Source: Lithodes maja (taxonomy: Eukaryota; Arthropoda; Malacostraca; Decapoda; Lithodidae). From it: a stretch of DNA of 64,000 bases. Within the stretch, counting starts at the first letter, position 1. Every line of letters starts with the position of its first letter. Position numbers and translations under genes: made by a program. Shown piece by piece: positions 28,935 to 40,165 of the stretch. The DNA is taken from contig JBAKBP010004294.1 in the NCBI GenBank assembly GCA_037953745.1, positions 1 to 64,000 on the forward strand, read 5' to 3'. The notes under the pieces were generated by a model, which saw nothing but the letters and a program-made list of their open reading frames with translations, did not search any database and was not told the DNA's origin.

Positions 28935-31015
28935 GGTACGGTGCGAGGAGGATGGTGGATGGATGGACAGACGACAGGCATCAAGCGAAGGTACGGTGTG
29001 AGGAGGATGATGGATGGATGGACAGACGACAGGCATCAAGCGAAGGTACGGTGCGAGGGAGGATGATGGATGGGATGGACAGACGACAGGCATCAAGCGA
29101 AGGTACGGTGCGAGGAGGATGGTGGATGGATGGACAGACCACAGGCATCAAGCGAAGGTACGGTGCGAGGAGGATGATGGATGGATGGACAGACGACAGG
29201 CATCAAGCGAAGGTACGGTGCGAGGAGGATGATGGATGGATGGACAGACGACAGGCATCAAGCGAAGGTACGGTGCGAGGAGGATGATGGATGGATGGAC
29301 AGACGACAGGCATCAAGCGGAAGGTACGGTGCGAGGAGGATGATGGATGGATGGACAGACGACAGGCATCAAGCGAAGGTACGGTGCGAGGAGGATGATG
29401 GATGGATGGACAGACGACCGGCATCAAGCGAAGGTACGGTGTGAGGAGGATGATGGATGGATGGACAGACGACAGGCATCAAGCGAAGGTACGGTGTGAG
29501 GAGGATGATGGATGGATGGACAGACGACGGGCCATCAAGCGAAGGTATGGTGCGAGGAGGATGATGGATGGATGGACAGACGACAGGCATCAAGCGAAGG
29601 TACGGTGCGAGGAGGATGATGGATGGATGGACAGACGACAGGCATCAAGCGAAGGTACGGTGCGAGGAGGATGATGGATGGATGGACAGACGACAGGCAT
29701 CAAGCGAAGGTACGGTGCGAGGAGGATGATGGATGGATGGACAGAAGACAGGCATCAAGCGAAGGTACGGTGCGAGGAGGATGGTGGATGGATGGACAGA
29801 CGACAGGCATCAAGCGAAGGTACGGTGCGAGGAGGATGATGGATGGATGGACAGACGACAGGCATCAAGCGAAGGTACGGTGCGAGGAGGATGATGGATG
29901 GATGGACAGACGACAGGCATCAAGCGAAGGTACGGTGCGAGGAGGATGATGGATGGATGGACAGACGACAGGCATCAAGCGAAGGTACGGTGCGAGGAGG
30001 ATGATGGATGGATGGACAGACGACAGGCATCAAGCGAAGGTACGGTGCGAGGAGGAGGATGATGGATGGATGGACAGACGACAGGCATCAAGCGAAGGTA
30101 CGGTGTGAGGAGGATGATGGATGGATGGACAGACGACAGGCATCAAGCGAAGGTACGGTGTGAGGAGGATGATGGATGGATGGACAGACGACGGGCATCA
30201 AGCGAAGGTATGGTGCGAGGAGGATGATGGATGGATGGACAGACGACAGGCATCAAGCGAAGGTACGGTGCGAGGAGGAGGATGATGGATGGATGGACAG
30301 ACGACATGGATGGACAGACGACAGGCATCAAGCGAAGGTACGGTGCGAGGAGGATGATGGATGGATGGACAGACGACAGGCATCAAGCGAAGGTACGGTG
30401 TGAGGAGGATGATGGATGGATGGACAGACGACAGGCATCAAGCGAAGGTACGGTGCGAGGAGGATGATGGATGGATGGACAGACGACAGGCATCAAGCGA
30501 AGGTACGGTGTGAGGAGGATGATGGATGGATGGACAGACGACAGGCATCAAGCGAAGGTATGGTGCGAGGAGGATGATGGATGGATGGATAGACGACAGG
30601 CATCAAGCGAAGGTACGGTGCGAGGAGGATGGTGGATGGATGGACAGACGACAGGCATCAAGCAAAGGTACGGTGTGAGGAGGATGATGGATGGATGGAC
30701 AGACGACAGGCATCAAGCGAAGGTACGGTGCGAGGAGGATGGTGGATGGATGGACAGACGACAGGCATCAAGCGAAGGTACGGTGCGAGGAGGATGATGG
30801 ATGGATGGACAGACGACAGGCATCAAGCGAAGGTACGGTGCGAGGAGGATGATGGATGGATGGACAGACGACAGGCATCAAGCGAAGGTACGGTGCGAGG
30901 AGGATGATGGATGGATGGACAGACGACAGGCATCAAGTGAAGGTACGGTGCGAGGAGGATGATGGATGGATGGACAGACGACAGGCATCAAGCGAAGGAA
31001 TGGTGTGAGGAGGAT
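28935..31015. repeat. 55-bp minisatellite, about 38 units (2.1 kb)
   Basis: The unit GGTACGGTGCGAGGAGGATG then ATGGATGGATGGACAGACGA and CAGGCATCAAGCGAA. Units vary by point changes (TGTGAGG, ATGGTG) and by small insertions of G, GGA or a 12-bp block (near 30303). Frames are open in patches because 55 is not a multiple of three and stops are rare in the unit. No coding evidence. Confidence 0.97.
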
Positions 31016-31176
31016 GGACGACGGACAGCAAGCGAAGAAATTGTGTGAAGAGAAAATGGAGAAGAATGCTACACTACGAGAAAACTGAATGCTACGCTAC
31101 GAGAAACCAGACAATACGCGGAGAAATTGGATGGTTATACGAAGAGAAAGTAGAAACGACCGGTACAATACGAGGA
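31016..31176. repeat. Degenerate junction between the 55-bp and 24-bp arrays
   Basis: Irregular 22-29-bp units (CTACACTACGAGAAAACTGA, CTACGCTACGAGAAACCAGA, ATACGCGGAGAAATTGG, ATACGAGGAAACTG) grade into the 24-bp unit on the right and share AGCGAAG.AATTGTGTG with the array on the left. Confidence 0.7.
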
Positions 31177-32960
31177 AACTGTCTGTTACCACTGCAAGAA
31201 AACTGTCTGTTACCACTGCAAGAAAACTGTCTGTTACCACTGCAAGAAAACTGTCTGTTACCACTGCAAGAAAACTGTCTGTTACCACTGCAAGAAAACT
31301 GTCTGTTACCACTGCAAGAAAACTGTCTGTTACCACTGCAAGAAAACTGTCTGTTACCACTGCAAGAAAACTGTCTGTTACCACTGCAAGAAAACTGTCT
31401 GTTACCACTGCAAGAAAACTGTCTGTTACCACTGCAAGAAAACTGTCTGTTACCACTGCAAGAAAACTGTCTGTTACCACTGCAAGAAAACTGTCTGTTA
31501 CCACTGCAAGAAAACTGTCTGTTACCACTGCAAGAAAACTGTCTGTTACCACTGCAAGAAAACTGTCTGTTACCACTGCAAGAAAACTGTCTGTTACCAC
31601 TGCAAGAAAACTGTCTGTTACCACTGCAAGAAAACTGTCTGTTACCACTGCAAGAAAACTGTCTGTTACCACTGCAAGAAAACTGTCTGTTACCACTGCA
31701 AGAAAACTGTGTTACCACTGCAAGAAAACTGTGTTACCACTGCAAGAAAACTGTCTGTTACCACTGCAAGAAAACTGTCTGTTACCACTGCAAGAAAACT
31801 GTCTGTTACCACTGCAAGAAAACTGTCTGTTACCACTGCAAGAAAACTGTCTGTTACCACTGCAAGAAAACTGTCTGTTACCACTGCAAGAAAACTGTCT
31901 GTTACCACTGCAAGAAAACTGTCTGTTACCACTGCAAGAAAACTGTCTGTTACCACTGCAAGAAAACTGTCTGTTACCACTGCAAGAAAACTGTCTGTTA
32001 CCACTGCAAGAAAACTGTCTGTTACCACTGCAAGAAAACTGTCTGTTACCACTGCAAGAAAACTGTCTGTTACCACTGCAAGAAAACTGTCTGTTACCAC
32101 TGCAAGAAAACTGTCTGTTACCACTGCAAGAAAACTGTCTGTTACCACTGCAAGAAAACTGTCTGTTACCACTGCAAGAAAACTGTCTGTTACCACTGCA
32201 AGAAAACTGTCTGTTACCACTGCAAGAAAACTGTCTGTTACCACTGCAAGAAAACTGTCTGTTACCACTGCAAGAAAACTGTCTGTTACCACTGCAAGAA
32301 AACTGTCTGTTACCACTGCAAGAAAACTGTCTGTTACCACTGCAAGAAAACTGTCTGTTACCACTGCAAGAAAACTGTCTGTTACCACTGCAAGAAAACT
32401 GTCTGTTACCACTGCAAGAAAACTGTCTGTTACCACTGCAAGAAAACTGTCTGTTACCACTGCAAGAAAACTGTCTGTTACCACTGCAAGAAAACTGTCT
32501 GTTACCACTGCAAGAAAACTGTCTGTTACCACTGCAAGAAAACTGTCTGTTACCACTGCAAGAAAACTGTGTTACCACTGCAAGAAAACTGTCTGTTACC
32601 ACTGCAAGAAAACTGTCTGTTACCACTGCAAGAAAACTGTCTTACCACTGCAAGAAAACTGTGTTACCACTGCAAGAAAACTGTCTGTTACCACTGCAAG
32701 AAAACTGTCTGTTACCACTGCAAGAAAACTGTCTGTTACCACTGCAAGAAAACTGTCTGTTACCACTGCAAGAAAACTGTCTGTTACCACTGCAAGAAAA
32801 CTGTCTGTTACCACTGCAAGAAAACTGTCTGTTACCACTGCAAGAAAACTGTCTGTTACCACTGCAAGAAAACTGTCTGTTACCACTGCAAGAAAACTGT
32901 CTGTTACCACTGCAAGAAAACTGTCTGTTACCACTGCAAGAAAACTGTTACCCTACAAGA
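31177..32960. repeat. 24-bp minisatellite, about 74 units (1.8 kb)
   Basis: The unit AACTGTCTGTTACCACTGCA then AGAA is almost invariant. Five units lack two bases (near 31709, 31731, 32569, 32639, 32661). The unit is open in all frames of the plus strand, giving frames of more than 640 codons, but the 2-bp deletions shift frame freely, so it is not protein-coding. Confidence 0.97.
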
Positions 32961-33284
32961 AAACGGCCGGCCACCATCAAGCGATTTTACCGGTATGTTG
33001 CTATTTTATTAAGTTAGTTCATCTATTTTGTTTATTTATTGAGGGTTTAGTTTAGATTCCTTTGCTGTTTTCGAGCAAAGTAATTTTTGTTTGCCCCTAT
33101 ACAGTAAAACAAAAATAAAGTGACCCCTCAAGATGGAAGCAAAAAATAACAATTAAAAATGGATACTCTATTACTGTCTACTCCTTCAAGCTGAATTTGC
33201 ACATGTATATACCTGTACTCAGACACAGGATAGATGATTGAGGAAGTACGGGAGCTAGGATGTTAAAAAATACTCGCATGAAAA
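32961..33284. other. Unique non-coding; nothing recognised
   Basis: Only the array flank GGCCGGCCACC (32963) is notable. Confidence 0.35.
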
Positions 33285-33480
33285 TCTTCCCTTGATCCAT
33301 TCTGTTCTGGCGACGTCAGTTTGATTTTGTTCTGGCTACATGTTGACGATTGTATTAAGCTTGAGAAGGAGATATGGTCGCTAAAAGGATTATTTGAGAT
33401 AGTCTAGCCTTGTAATGGGTAGACGTCCTTCCTAAGTTGAATAAAATAGTCTAATTGAGAAGGATATATGGTAGCTAAAT
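33285..33480. repeat. F1 MITE, diverged
   Basis: 'tgatccattctgttctggcgacgtcag ... ggctacatgttgacgattgtattaagcttgagaag ... ataaaatagtctaattgagaagg' follows the F1 order. Confidence 0.5.
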
Positions 33481-33706
33481 CCTATTCCATGTCAATTTTC
33501 TTGTATTCCTTCTCATGTTCATTGAAGTCTTCAAACCAAATTACTCCGGTTTGACTCCCTGGCAGTGGGATATGTAGGTGTGATACCAACACACTAATGT
33601 ACAGATACTGACAAATGTTCGAGCTGTTGAGATTTTCTCTATGCAAATATATCTACTGTATTTAGATTTATGTTCAGAATTAATCAGCTGTATATTAATA
33701 TTGGAC

Positions 33707-33707
<1 letters not shown>

Positions 33708-33786
<79 letters not shown>
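33708..33786. repeat. (CA)n microsatellite
   Basis: About 39 CA units directly before the SINE head. Confidence 0.97.
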
Positions 33787-33787
<1 letters not shown>

Positions 33788-34222
33788 CCCGTAGCCTAGT
33801 AGGTAGAGCTCTCGTCTCACACACGAGGGGTCGGGGGTTCAATCCCCGGCCGGGCGGAGACAAATTGGGCTAGTCTCCTTTCATGTGTTAGCCTCAGTTC
33901 ACCTAGCTGTAAATAGGTACCTGGAATAAGTGGACGACGTTGTGACGTCCCATCTGGGGTTGGCAAAAATGGTACAAGGCGAGATGGGTATCATATGGTT
34001 CACCTAAGCTGATGGCTACCTAAGCCTTCGGGCGAGACGGTACCGTCTATAGTGAGAATGGTACCATACAGATCCACCCTAAGCCTTCGTTTCCGATGTC
34101 GCCAATTGGCTAAAATACAGACTACACACACATCCACAGCCATTCCAACGATACATATAACACCTACACATATAGGAGGCGGGAAATAACGAGCATGCTC
34201 ACTCCCGCAATACAACTAGAGT
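33787..34222 (+). mobile_element. tRNA-derived SINE, family S2, full-length copy
   Basis: The head GCCCGTAGCCTAGTAGGTAG then AGCTCTCG (A box), an anticodon-like arm CTCGT/CTCACAC/ACGAG, and GGGGGTTCAATCCCC (B box), closing with CGGGC pairing to GCCCG. Overall it resembles tRNA-Lys with a 2-base loss in the acceptor/D region, so it is a pol III promoter head rather than a working tRNA gene. The ~360-bp body has GGTACCTGGAATAAGTGGAC and ends at ACTAGAGTAAGTA before a CA run. The body is duplicated at 34253-34635. Confidence 0.8.
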
Positions 34223-34227
34223 AAGTA

Positions 34228-34251
34228 CACACACACACACACACACACACA
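34228..34251. repeat. (CA)n microsatellite
   Basis: Short CA run at the duplication joint. Confidence 0.9.
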
Positions 34252-34635
34252 GCGGAGACAAATTGGGCTTGTCTCCTTTCATGTGTTAGCCTCAGTTCAC
34301 CTAGCTGTAAATAGGTACCTGGAATAAGTGGACGACGTTGTGACGTCCCATCTGGGGTTGGCAAAAATGGTACAAGGCGAGATGGGTATCATATGGTTCA
34401 ACTAAGCTGATGGCTACCTAAGCCTTCGGGCGAGACGGTACCGTCTATAGTGAGAATGGTACCATACAGATCCACCCTAAGCCTTCGTTTCCGATGTCGC
34501 CAATTGGCTAAAATACAGACTACACACACATCCACAGCCATTCCAACGATACATATAACACCTACACATATAGGAGGCGGGAAATAACGAGCATGCTCAC
34601 TCCCGCAATACAACTAGAGTAAGTACTAGAGTAAG
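34252..34635 (+). repeat. Tandem duplicate of the S2 SINE body, without the tRNA head
   Basis: From GCGGAGACAAATTGGGCT to ACTAGAGTAAGTA it repeats 33855-34222 with only two or three differences, at an offset of about 397 bp. Confidence 0.95.
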
Positions 34636-34751
<116 letters not shown>

Positions 34752-34838
34752 TCGCCCAGGAGAGATCTGTACCCCATAAATTGTTCTTTCCTCTCACATA
34801 AACATTGCACTTTTCAGTGAAGTTGGGTCCGATTACAT

Positions 34839-35392
34839 GATTAGACCTTGGTGCTGTTCGGCCAGACAGCCTGGGGAACAACAACAACATGATTAGACCT
34901 TGGTGCTGTTCGGCCAGACAGCCTGGGGAACAACAACAACATGATTACATGATTAGACCTTGGTGCTGTTCGGCCAGACAGCCTGGGGAACAACAACAAC
35001 ATGATTACATGATTAGACCTTGGTGCTGTTCGGCCAGACGGCCAGACAGCCTTGGGAACAACAACAACATGATTAGACCTTGGTGCTGTTCGGCCAGACA
35101 GCCTGGGGAACAACAACAACATGATTAGACCTTGGTGCTGTTCGGCCAGACAGCCTGGGGAACAACAACAACATGATTAGACCTTGGTGCTGTTCGGCCA
35201 GACAGCCTGGGGAACAACAACAACATGATTAGACCTTGGTGCTGTTCGGCCAGACAGCCTGGGGAACAACAACAACATGATTAGACCTTGGTGCTGTTCG
35301 GCCAGACAGCCTGGGGAACAACAACAACATGATTAGACCTTGGGGCTGTTCGGCCAGACAGCCTGGGGAACAACAACAACATGATTAGATGA
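34839..35392 (+). repeat. Tandem array of an AAC-tailed LINE/SINE 3' terminus, 10 units
   Basis: The unit ATGATTAGACCTTGGTGCTG then TTCGGCCAGACAGCCTGGGG and AACAACAACAAC, about 52 bp; two or three units carry an extra ATGATTAC (60 bp), and the fourth repeats GGCCAGAC. The right part of the unit is the LINE terminus seen singly at 1011, 23210, 26160, 35480 and 42320. Confidence 0.97.
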
Positions 35393-35467
35393 TATCCTGT
35401 ACTGTATTCAATGAATGGATATTTATCGTAGTCATGTACTTCAACTGTCTAAATGATGTAATATTTA

Positions 35468-35880
35468 GTTGTTGTTGTTGTTCCCCAAGCTGCCTGGCCG
35501 AACAGCCCTAAGGCCCCGAGCAAGGCCAAGCCCATAACCGAGCACCCCCAGCCCCCCACAGAACCCTCCCTGCCAACCACAATAAAGCCTGGGTGACCAA
35601 AGTCACTCCATGGCTGAGGAGGGTGCAGAAATGCCCGGGAAACCAAAGCCCCACCCAGGGCCCTGTGCCCCTCAGCAATTATGAAGAGAAAGCTGAGGGG
35701 CAAAGGAAAAATGTGACGCTTTGGCTTCCAATCTTGGTAGATTGGGAGGTCAATCTACGGAAGAGATGCCGTCACTTGAGATCTAGAAAATATATAAGTA
35801 AAAGGAACAGTCAGAGTAAGCTATGGGTATGGCAGAGATCTCTCACTTCTCACTCTGATAGACCAGCCCATCATCAATGT
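35468..35880 (-). mobile_element. AAC-tailed LINE 3' end, minus orientation
   Basis: It begins at GTTGTTGTTGTTGTTCCCCA and is the reverse complement of 25905-26205, extending about 120 bp further (to CATTGATGATGGGCTGGTCT on the minus strand). Confidence 0.8.
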
Positions 35881-35884
35881 AATA

Positions 35885-36025
35885 TTTAGTGTTTTAGATC
35901 TGTATGTGATAATCCAGGTTCTAAGCCCGGGAGGATCACATGCTTTCATTAATTTCATTGGGAGGTGTTTGGTGCTGGGAGTGAAATTAATTTGATTATT
36001 CTGCAGGTGTATACACAATACTCAG
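35885..36025 (+). repeat. tRNA-derived SINE, family S1, partial
   Basis: 'gtgtgataatccaggttctaagcccgggaggatcacat' (B-box region) is followed by TTAATTTCATTGGGAGGTGT, the body landmark also at 55575-55605. Confidence 0.6.
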
Positions 36026-36260
36026 GCAAAATACCCCATAGCTGGGAGTGGCCAACTTGAGAGAGCCCGAACAGAAATATTTAAAGTTCCAACTCTTAGG
36101 GTCCCTTGTCCCTTTCTGTCTCTTTGAGTAGGTGAATGTTACAAGGGGAGGAGGATTCCTAGCCCCCCGCCCCCAAAGTAGGGAAAGGGACAGACATAAA
36201 TAGCTAAGGTTGGGTAGAGGATGCCAAACCTCACTCTTGAAGGGGAGAGGGTCTTTTCAT
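36026..36260 (+). repeat. Dispersed repeat K, copy 2
   Basis: Matches 28238-28500. Confidence 0.7.
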
Positions 36261-36559
36261 AGTTAGAATTAGCTGTTCTCTGAAGTTTCCCCAGCCACAT
36301 TCAATTCTGGTGATATTGGCGGTCTCAGCCCCACCAACAAGTAGCAAAACTTGTCAGGCAACTTAGGGACAACAACTTATCCACCATCTAATTATGAATC
36401 TGTCTGGAATGTATAATTATTATTTATTATGATTATTATAATATACAGTGTAGTAATGAAACGCCATCTAGTGCAAAGTCTGGGGGTGGGGGGTTATGAT
36501 ATTTGTATTATTACAGTATTGAGTATTTTAATTATTGTTGCCAATTTCATCATCCTCAC
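36261..36559. other. Mostly unrecognised; one degenerate LINE tail
   Basis: 'cttgtcaggcaacttagggacaacaac' at 36350-36376 resembles the AAC-type LINE tail. Confidence 0.35.
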
Positions 36560-37110
36560 CATCATCAAATCTGACGCCCCGCTTCCAGAGGAAGCGGCCC
36601 AAAAGGGATGGCCATGGCAGAAACTGCCTCCAGGCTCTCAGACATGCCCCGAATGACCCACTCCACAGTGCCATTTCCACTAAGTGGATTATAACCATGA
36701 ACACTGAAGGAGCAGACCCAGAGCAGTCCCTCACCTGGATGGCAGTTCCACCACTGTTTTGCTATTTTATTTACCCCAGTGGGGCCCTGGCTGGAAGCAT
36801 ACCAAGCACAGGAATTTTCTGGAAATAGGAACCAGTGGTCCACTGCTCCAGAGGCTGATTGCACCACCAAAGTGGCGGGCGGTGGGGTCGCCACATCCCT
36901 ACGCCAGAGAGAGAAAGGCCAACTTGTGCTAGTGGGCTGTGAGAGTAAGACACTAGGGAAACATGGGGCACACCATTATGACCCCACTGCCTTCACCACT
37001 CTCAAGAAAAAAGTTAGAAATAAGAATTATGATAAAGGTACAGTCAGAAAACGGCTATGGGAAGTAGAGGACACCAACCCTCACTCTGATAGATCCAGCC
37101 CACCACCAAT
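36560..37110 (-). mobile_element. Inverted copy of the 26343-26890 element
   Basis: Read on the minus strand it starts GGTGGTGGGCTGGATCTATC and ends CAGATTTGATGATGGTGAGG. Similarity to the first copy is high throughout. Confidence 0.75.
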
Positions 37111-37439
37111 TTCTAATAATTGTATAAATATACAAAAGTATGTATTTTTGTATATTTATATTTTGATATTGACAGATACCTTGAATTTAAAGGTGATAGT
37201 AGGGTTGGGTGGTGGCTGATAACTACCGTGTTTGATGGAGGAGCAATAATGGTTTGGTGGTTCTCACAGGCAAGCCACGGTAGCCTTGTTCGTTTCTGTG
37301 CCATTAATGTGTGACTTTAACCTCATGACACAGGGACAAGTGGCTTAATGCTACACTTTTGGTAATGCACTATATTGACGAAAATTAGGGCACGGTGTGA
37401 AAAAACCTGTATCAAAATATCATACTGATCCAACTGTTT
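37111..37439. other. Unique non-coding; nothing recognised
   Basis: A local foldback around ATACAAAAATA...(37125-37160) only. Confidence 0.3.
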
Positions 37440-37640
37440 GTTAATAAGTTATTCCCGAAAAACGATGTAACACGGCCTCTTAAACCCACAGTAGGTTCGA
37501 GTCCTAGGAGTACGGTACCACATGTATTCATTACTTTCATTGATTTCATTAGTTAGGTTTATTTGTAAATTAATTGGTGGGTTGGTGAAAACAAATATGA
37601 ATCTTTATATTGTGCCATTCCTGTTTGTTTTTGTTTTTTT
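37440..37640 (+). repeat. tRNA-derived SINE, family S1
   Basis: GTAGGTTCGAGTCCTAGGAG (B box), then CCACATGTATTCATTACTTT and 'gatttcattagttaggtttatttgtaaattaattggtgggttggtga'. This copy gives the uninterrupted sequence used to judge the insertion at 39288. Confidence 0.65.
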
Positions 37641-37851
37641 TTATTATAATTGCTTCCACAGAGAATCCCTGGGTGGTCAACTTCTCACTAAAGCTCCGAG
37701 GAGAACAACACGGAGATGGTGAATGGACAACCTGGTGGGGTCAATCAGTGGGGGTACCGTATACTCTGTGACCGCACGTAGCCACACTCACCCTCCGATC
37801 CCACTCCTGGCGGGTTGCTGATCACGAAATCCCAAGATGGAGTTAGAGGCC

Positions 37852-39104
37852 AAGGATAGAGTAATTACTAAGGGTCTCTTATCAACTGTCAAGATAGAGT
37901 AATGGTTAGAGTAATTACTAAGGGTCTCTTATCAACTGTCAAGATAGAGTAATGGTTAGAGTAATTACTAAGGGTATCTTATCAACTGTCAAGATAGAGT
38001 AATGGTTAGAGTAATTACTAAGGGTATCTTATCAACTGTCAAGATAGAGTAATGGTTAGAGTAATTACTAAGGGTATCTTATCAACTGTCAAGATAGAGT
38101 AATGGTTAGAGTAATTACTAAGGGTATCTTATCAACTGTCTAGATAGAGTAATGGTTAGAGTAATTACTAAGGGTATCTTATCAACTGTCAAGATAGAGT
38201 AATGGTTAGAGTAATTACTAAGGGTATCTTATCAACTGTCTAGATAGAGTAATGGTTAGAGTAATTACTAAGGGTATCTTATCAACTGTCTAGATAGAGT
38301 AATGGTTAGAGTAATTACTAAGGGTCTCTTATCAACTGTCTAGATAGAGTAATGGTTAGAGTAATTACTAAGGGTCTCTTATCAACTGTCTAGATAGAGT
38401 AATGGTTAGAGTAATTACTAAGGGTATCTTATCAACTGTCTAGATAGAGTAATGGTTAGAGTAATTACTAAGGGTCTCCTATCAACTGTCTAGATAGAGT
38501 AATGGTTAGAGTAATTACTAAGGGTATCTTATCAACTGTCAAGATAGAGTAATGGTTAGAGTAATTACTAAGGGTATCTTATCAACTATCAAGATAGAGT
38601 AATGGTTAGAGTAATTACTAAGGGTATCTTATCAACTGTCTAGATAGAGTAATGGTTAGAGTAATTACTAAGGGTCTCTTATCAACTGTCTAGATAGAGT
38701 AATGGTTAGAGTAATTACTAAGGGTCTCTTATCAACTGTCTAGATAGAGTAATGGTTAGAGTAATTACTAAGGGTCTCTTATCAACTGTCTAGATAGAGT
38801 AATGGTTAGAGTAATTACTAAGGGTCTCTTATCAACTGTCTAGATAGAGTAATGGTTAGAGTAATTACTAAGGGTCTCTTATCAACTGTCTAGGTAGAGT
38901 AATGGTTAGAGTAATTACTAAGGGTCTCTTATCAACTGTCTAGATAGAGTAATGGTTAGAGTAATTACTAAGGGTATCTTATCAACTGTCTAGATAGAGT
39001 AATGGTTAGAGTAATTACTAAGGGTCTCTTATCAACTGTCTAGATAGAGTAATGGTTAGAGTAATTACTAAGGGTCTCTTATCAACTGTCTAGATAGAGT
39101 AATG
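37852..39104. repeat. 50-bp minisatellite, 25 units, next to a SINE head
   Basis: The unit GTAATTACTAAGGGT(C/A)TCTT then ATCAACTGTC(A/T)AGATAGAGT and AATGGTTAGA. Two sites vary between units in patches. AATGGTTAG in every unit equals the A-box region of the adjoining SINE (AATGATTAGCGCGCGG at 39101), so the array grew at the SINE 5' boundary. Confidence 0.97.
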
Positions 39105-39283
39105 ATTAGCGCGCGGAATTTTGGTGTGAGTATCCTAGGTTCCAATCCTCGGAGTACCACATGTATTCATTAGTAGGCCTAATGATTAGCGTGCGGAATT
39201 TTGGTGTGAGTATCCTAGGTTCTAATCCTCGGAGTACCACATGTATTCATTAGTTTCATTGATTTCATTAATTAGGTTTATTT
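39101..39283 (+). mobile_element. Two tandem S1 SINE heads, the second continuing into its body
   Basis: AATGATTAGCGCGCGGAATT ... GGTTCCAATCC at 39101-39178, then AATGATTAGCGTGCGGAATT ... GGTTCTAATCC at 39180-39245, followed by the body TTTCATTGATTTCATTAATT. The body resumes at 39618 after a MITE. Confidence 0.8.
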
Positions 39284-39287
39284 TTAA

Positions 39288-39613
39288 GGGGGGTTTCTAG
39301 TTTGTTCCCTAGACTTCCATCAAGTTGAAAATTACACCCCCTTGACTCCCTTTCAAGACAAATTTGTACATTTTTCGGTAGAAAAATGTCCTGGCCGAAG
39401 GCCAGCTCCTCTTAAATTATAGGCTTGCTATCGCTCGCCATGAAAAAATACACCTAAATGGCACGAAAGGTCCTAAAATTGACAGAAATGGGGCGAACGT
39501 TCTTAAAATCGCCAACCTAATTGGTCGAACGTCTTAATTTTGTTTAAAGCAATGGGGCTTAACATGAGGGAGAAAGGGGTTAAGAAAAAAATGCCTCAAG
39601 TAGATATCTCTCC
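39288..39613 (+). mobile_element. F2 MITE inserted in an S1 SINE, TTAA on both sides
   Basis: TTAA at 39284-39287 and 39614-39617. The ends are GGGGGGTTTCTAG and, inward from the right, GGAGAGATATCTA. The SINE reads TTTATTTTTAA / TTAAATTAATTG across the insertion; the undisturbed SINE at 37560 reads TTTATTTGTAAATTAATTG. The core GGCTTGCTATCGCTCGCC is at 39421. Confidence 0.85.
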
Positions 39614-39776
39614 TTAAATTAATTGTTGGGTTGGTGATATGTAATTTTAGTGTTGTACTGTATATTTGTCCTAAAAGTATGGATACATTTATAAAGGTCT
39701 CAATTTACCATGTGTACCCTTCATACTAAGGGTCTAAAATAACCATATTTTTCCATTATGTATAGAGAAATTATTA

Positions 39777-40165
39777 AGTCTCAATTTACCATATGTATTT
39801 CTTGACGTAATTTACCATATGTATCTCTGGACGTCTCAATTTATCACGTGTATCTCTGGACGTCTCAATTTATCATGTGTATCTCTTGACGTCTCAATTT
39901 ATCATGTGTATCTCTTGACGTCTCAATTTATCATGTGTATCTCTTGACGTCTCAATTTATCATGTGTATCTCTTGACGTCTCAATTTATCATGTGTATCT
40001 CTTGACGTCTCAATTTATCATGTGTATCTCTTGACGTCTCAATTTATCATGTGTATCTCTTGACGTCTCAATTTATCATGTGTATCTCTTGACGTCTCAA
40101 TTTATCATGTGTATCTCTTGACGTCTCAATTTATCGTGTATCTCTTGACGTCTCAATTTATCATT
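39777..40165. repeat. 29-bp minisatellite, about 13 units
   Basis: The unit TCTCAATTTATCATGTGTAT then CTCTTGACG; the first units read ACC or ACG instead of ATC and one late unit is 27 bp. Confidence 0.95.

Noticed and set aside
28925..30907. Frames of 60-120 codons in the 55-bp array, both strands
   Set aside because: By-product of a GATGGATGGACAG-type repeat; all frames change every unit.
31045..33055. Long open frames (450-655 codons) on both strands over the 24-bp array
   Set aside because: They exist because the 24-bp unit lacks stops; five 2-bp losses shift the frame without selection, and no start, domain or splice support exists.
33787..33860. Functional tRNA gene (Lys-like, anticodon loop CTCACAC)
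   Set aside because: The acceptor/D region is short by about two bases and the head runs straight into a SINE body found elsewhere.
36429..37219. Host exon in the 36560-37110 region, which has several short frames
   Set aside because: The same sequence recurs inverted at 26343-26890 with insertion flanks, so it is a dispersed element.
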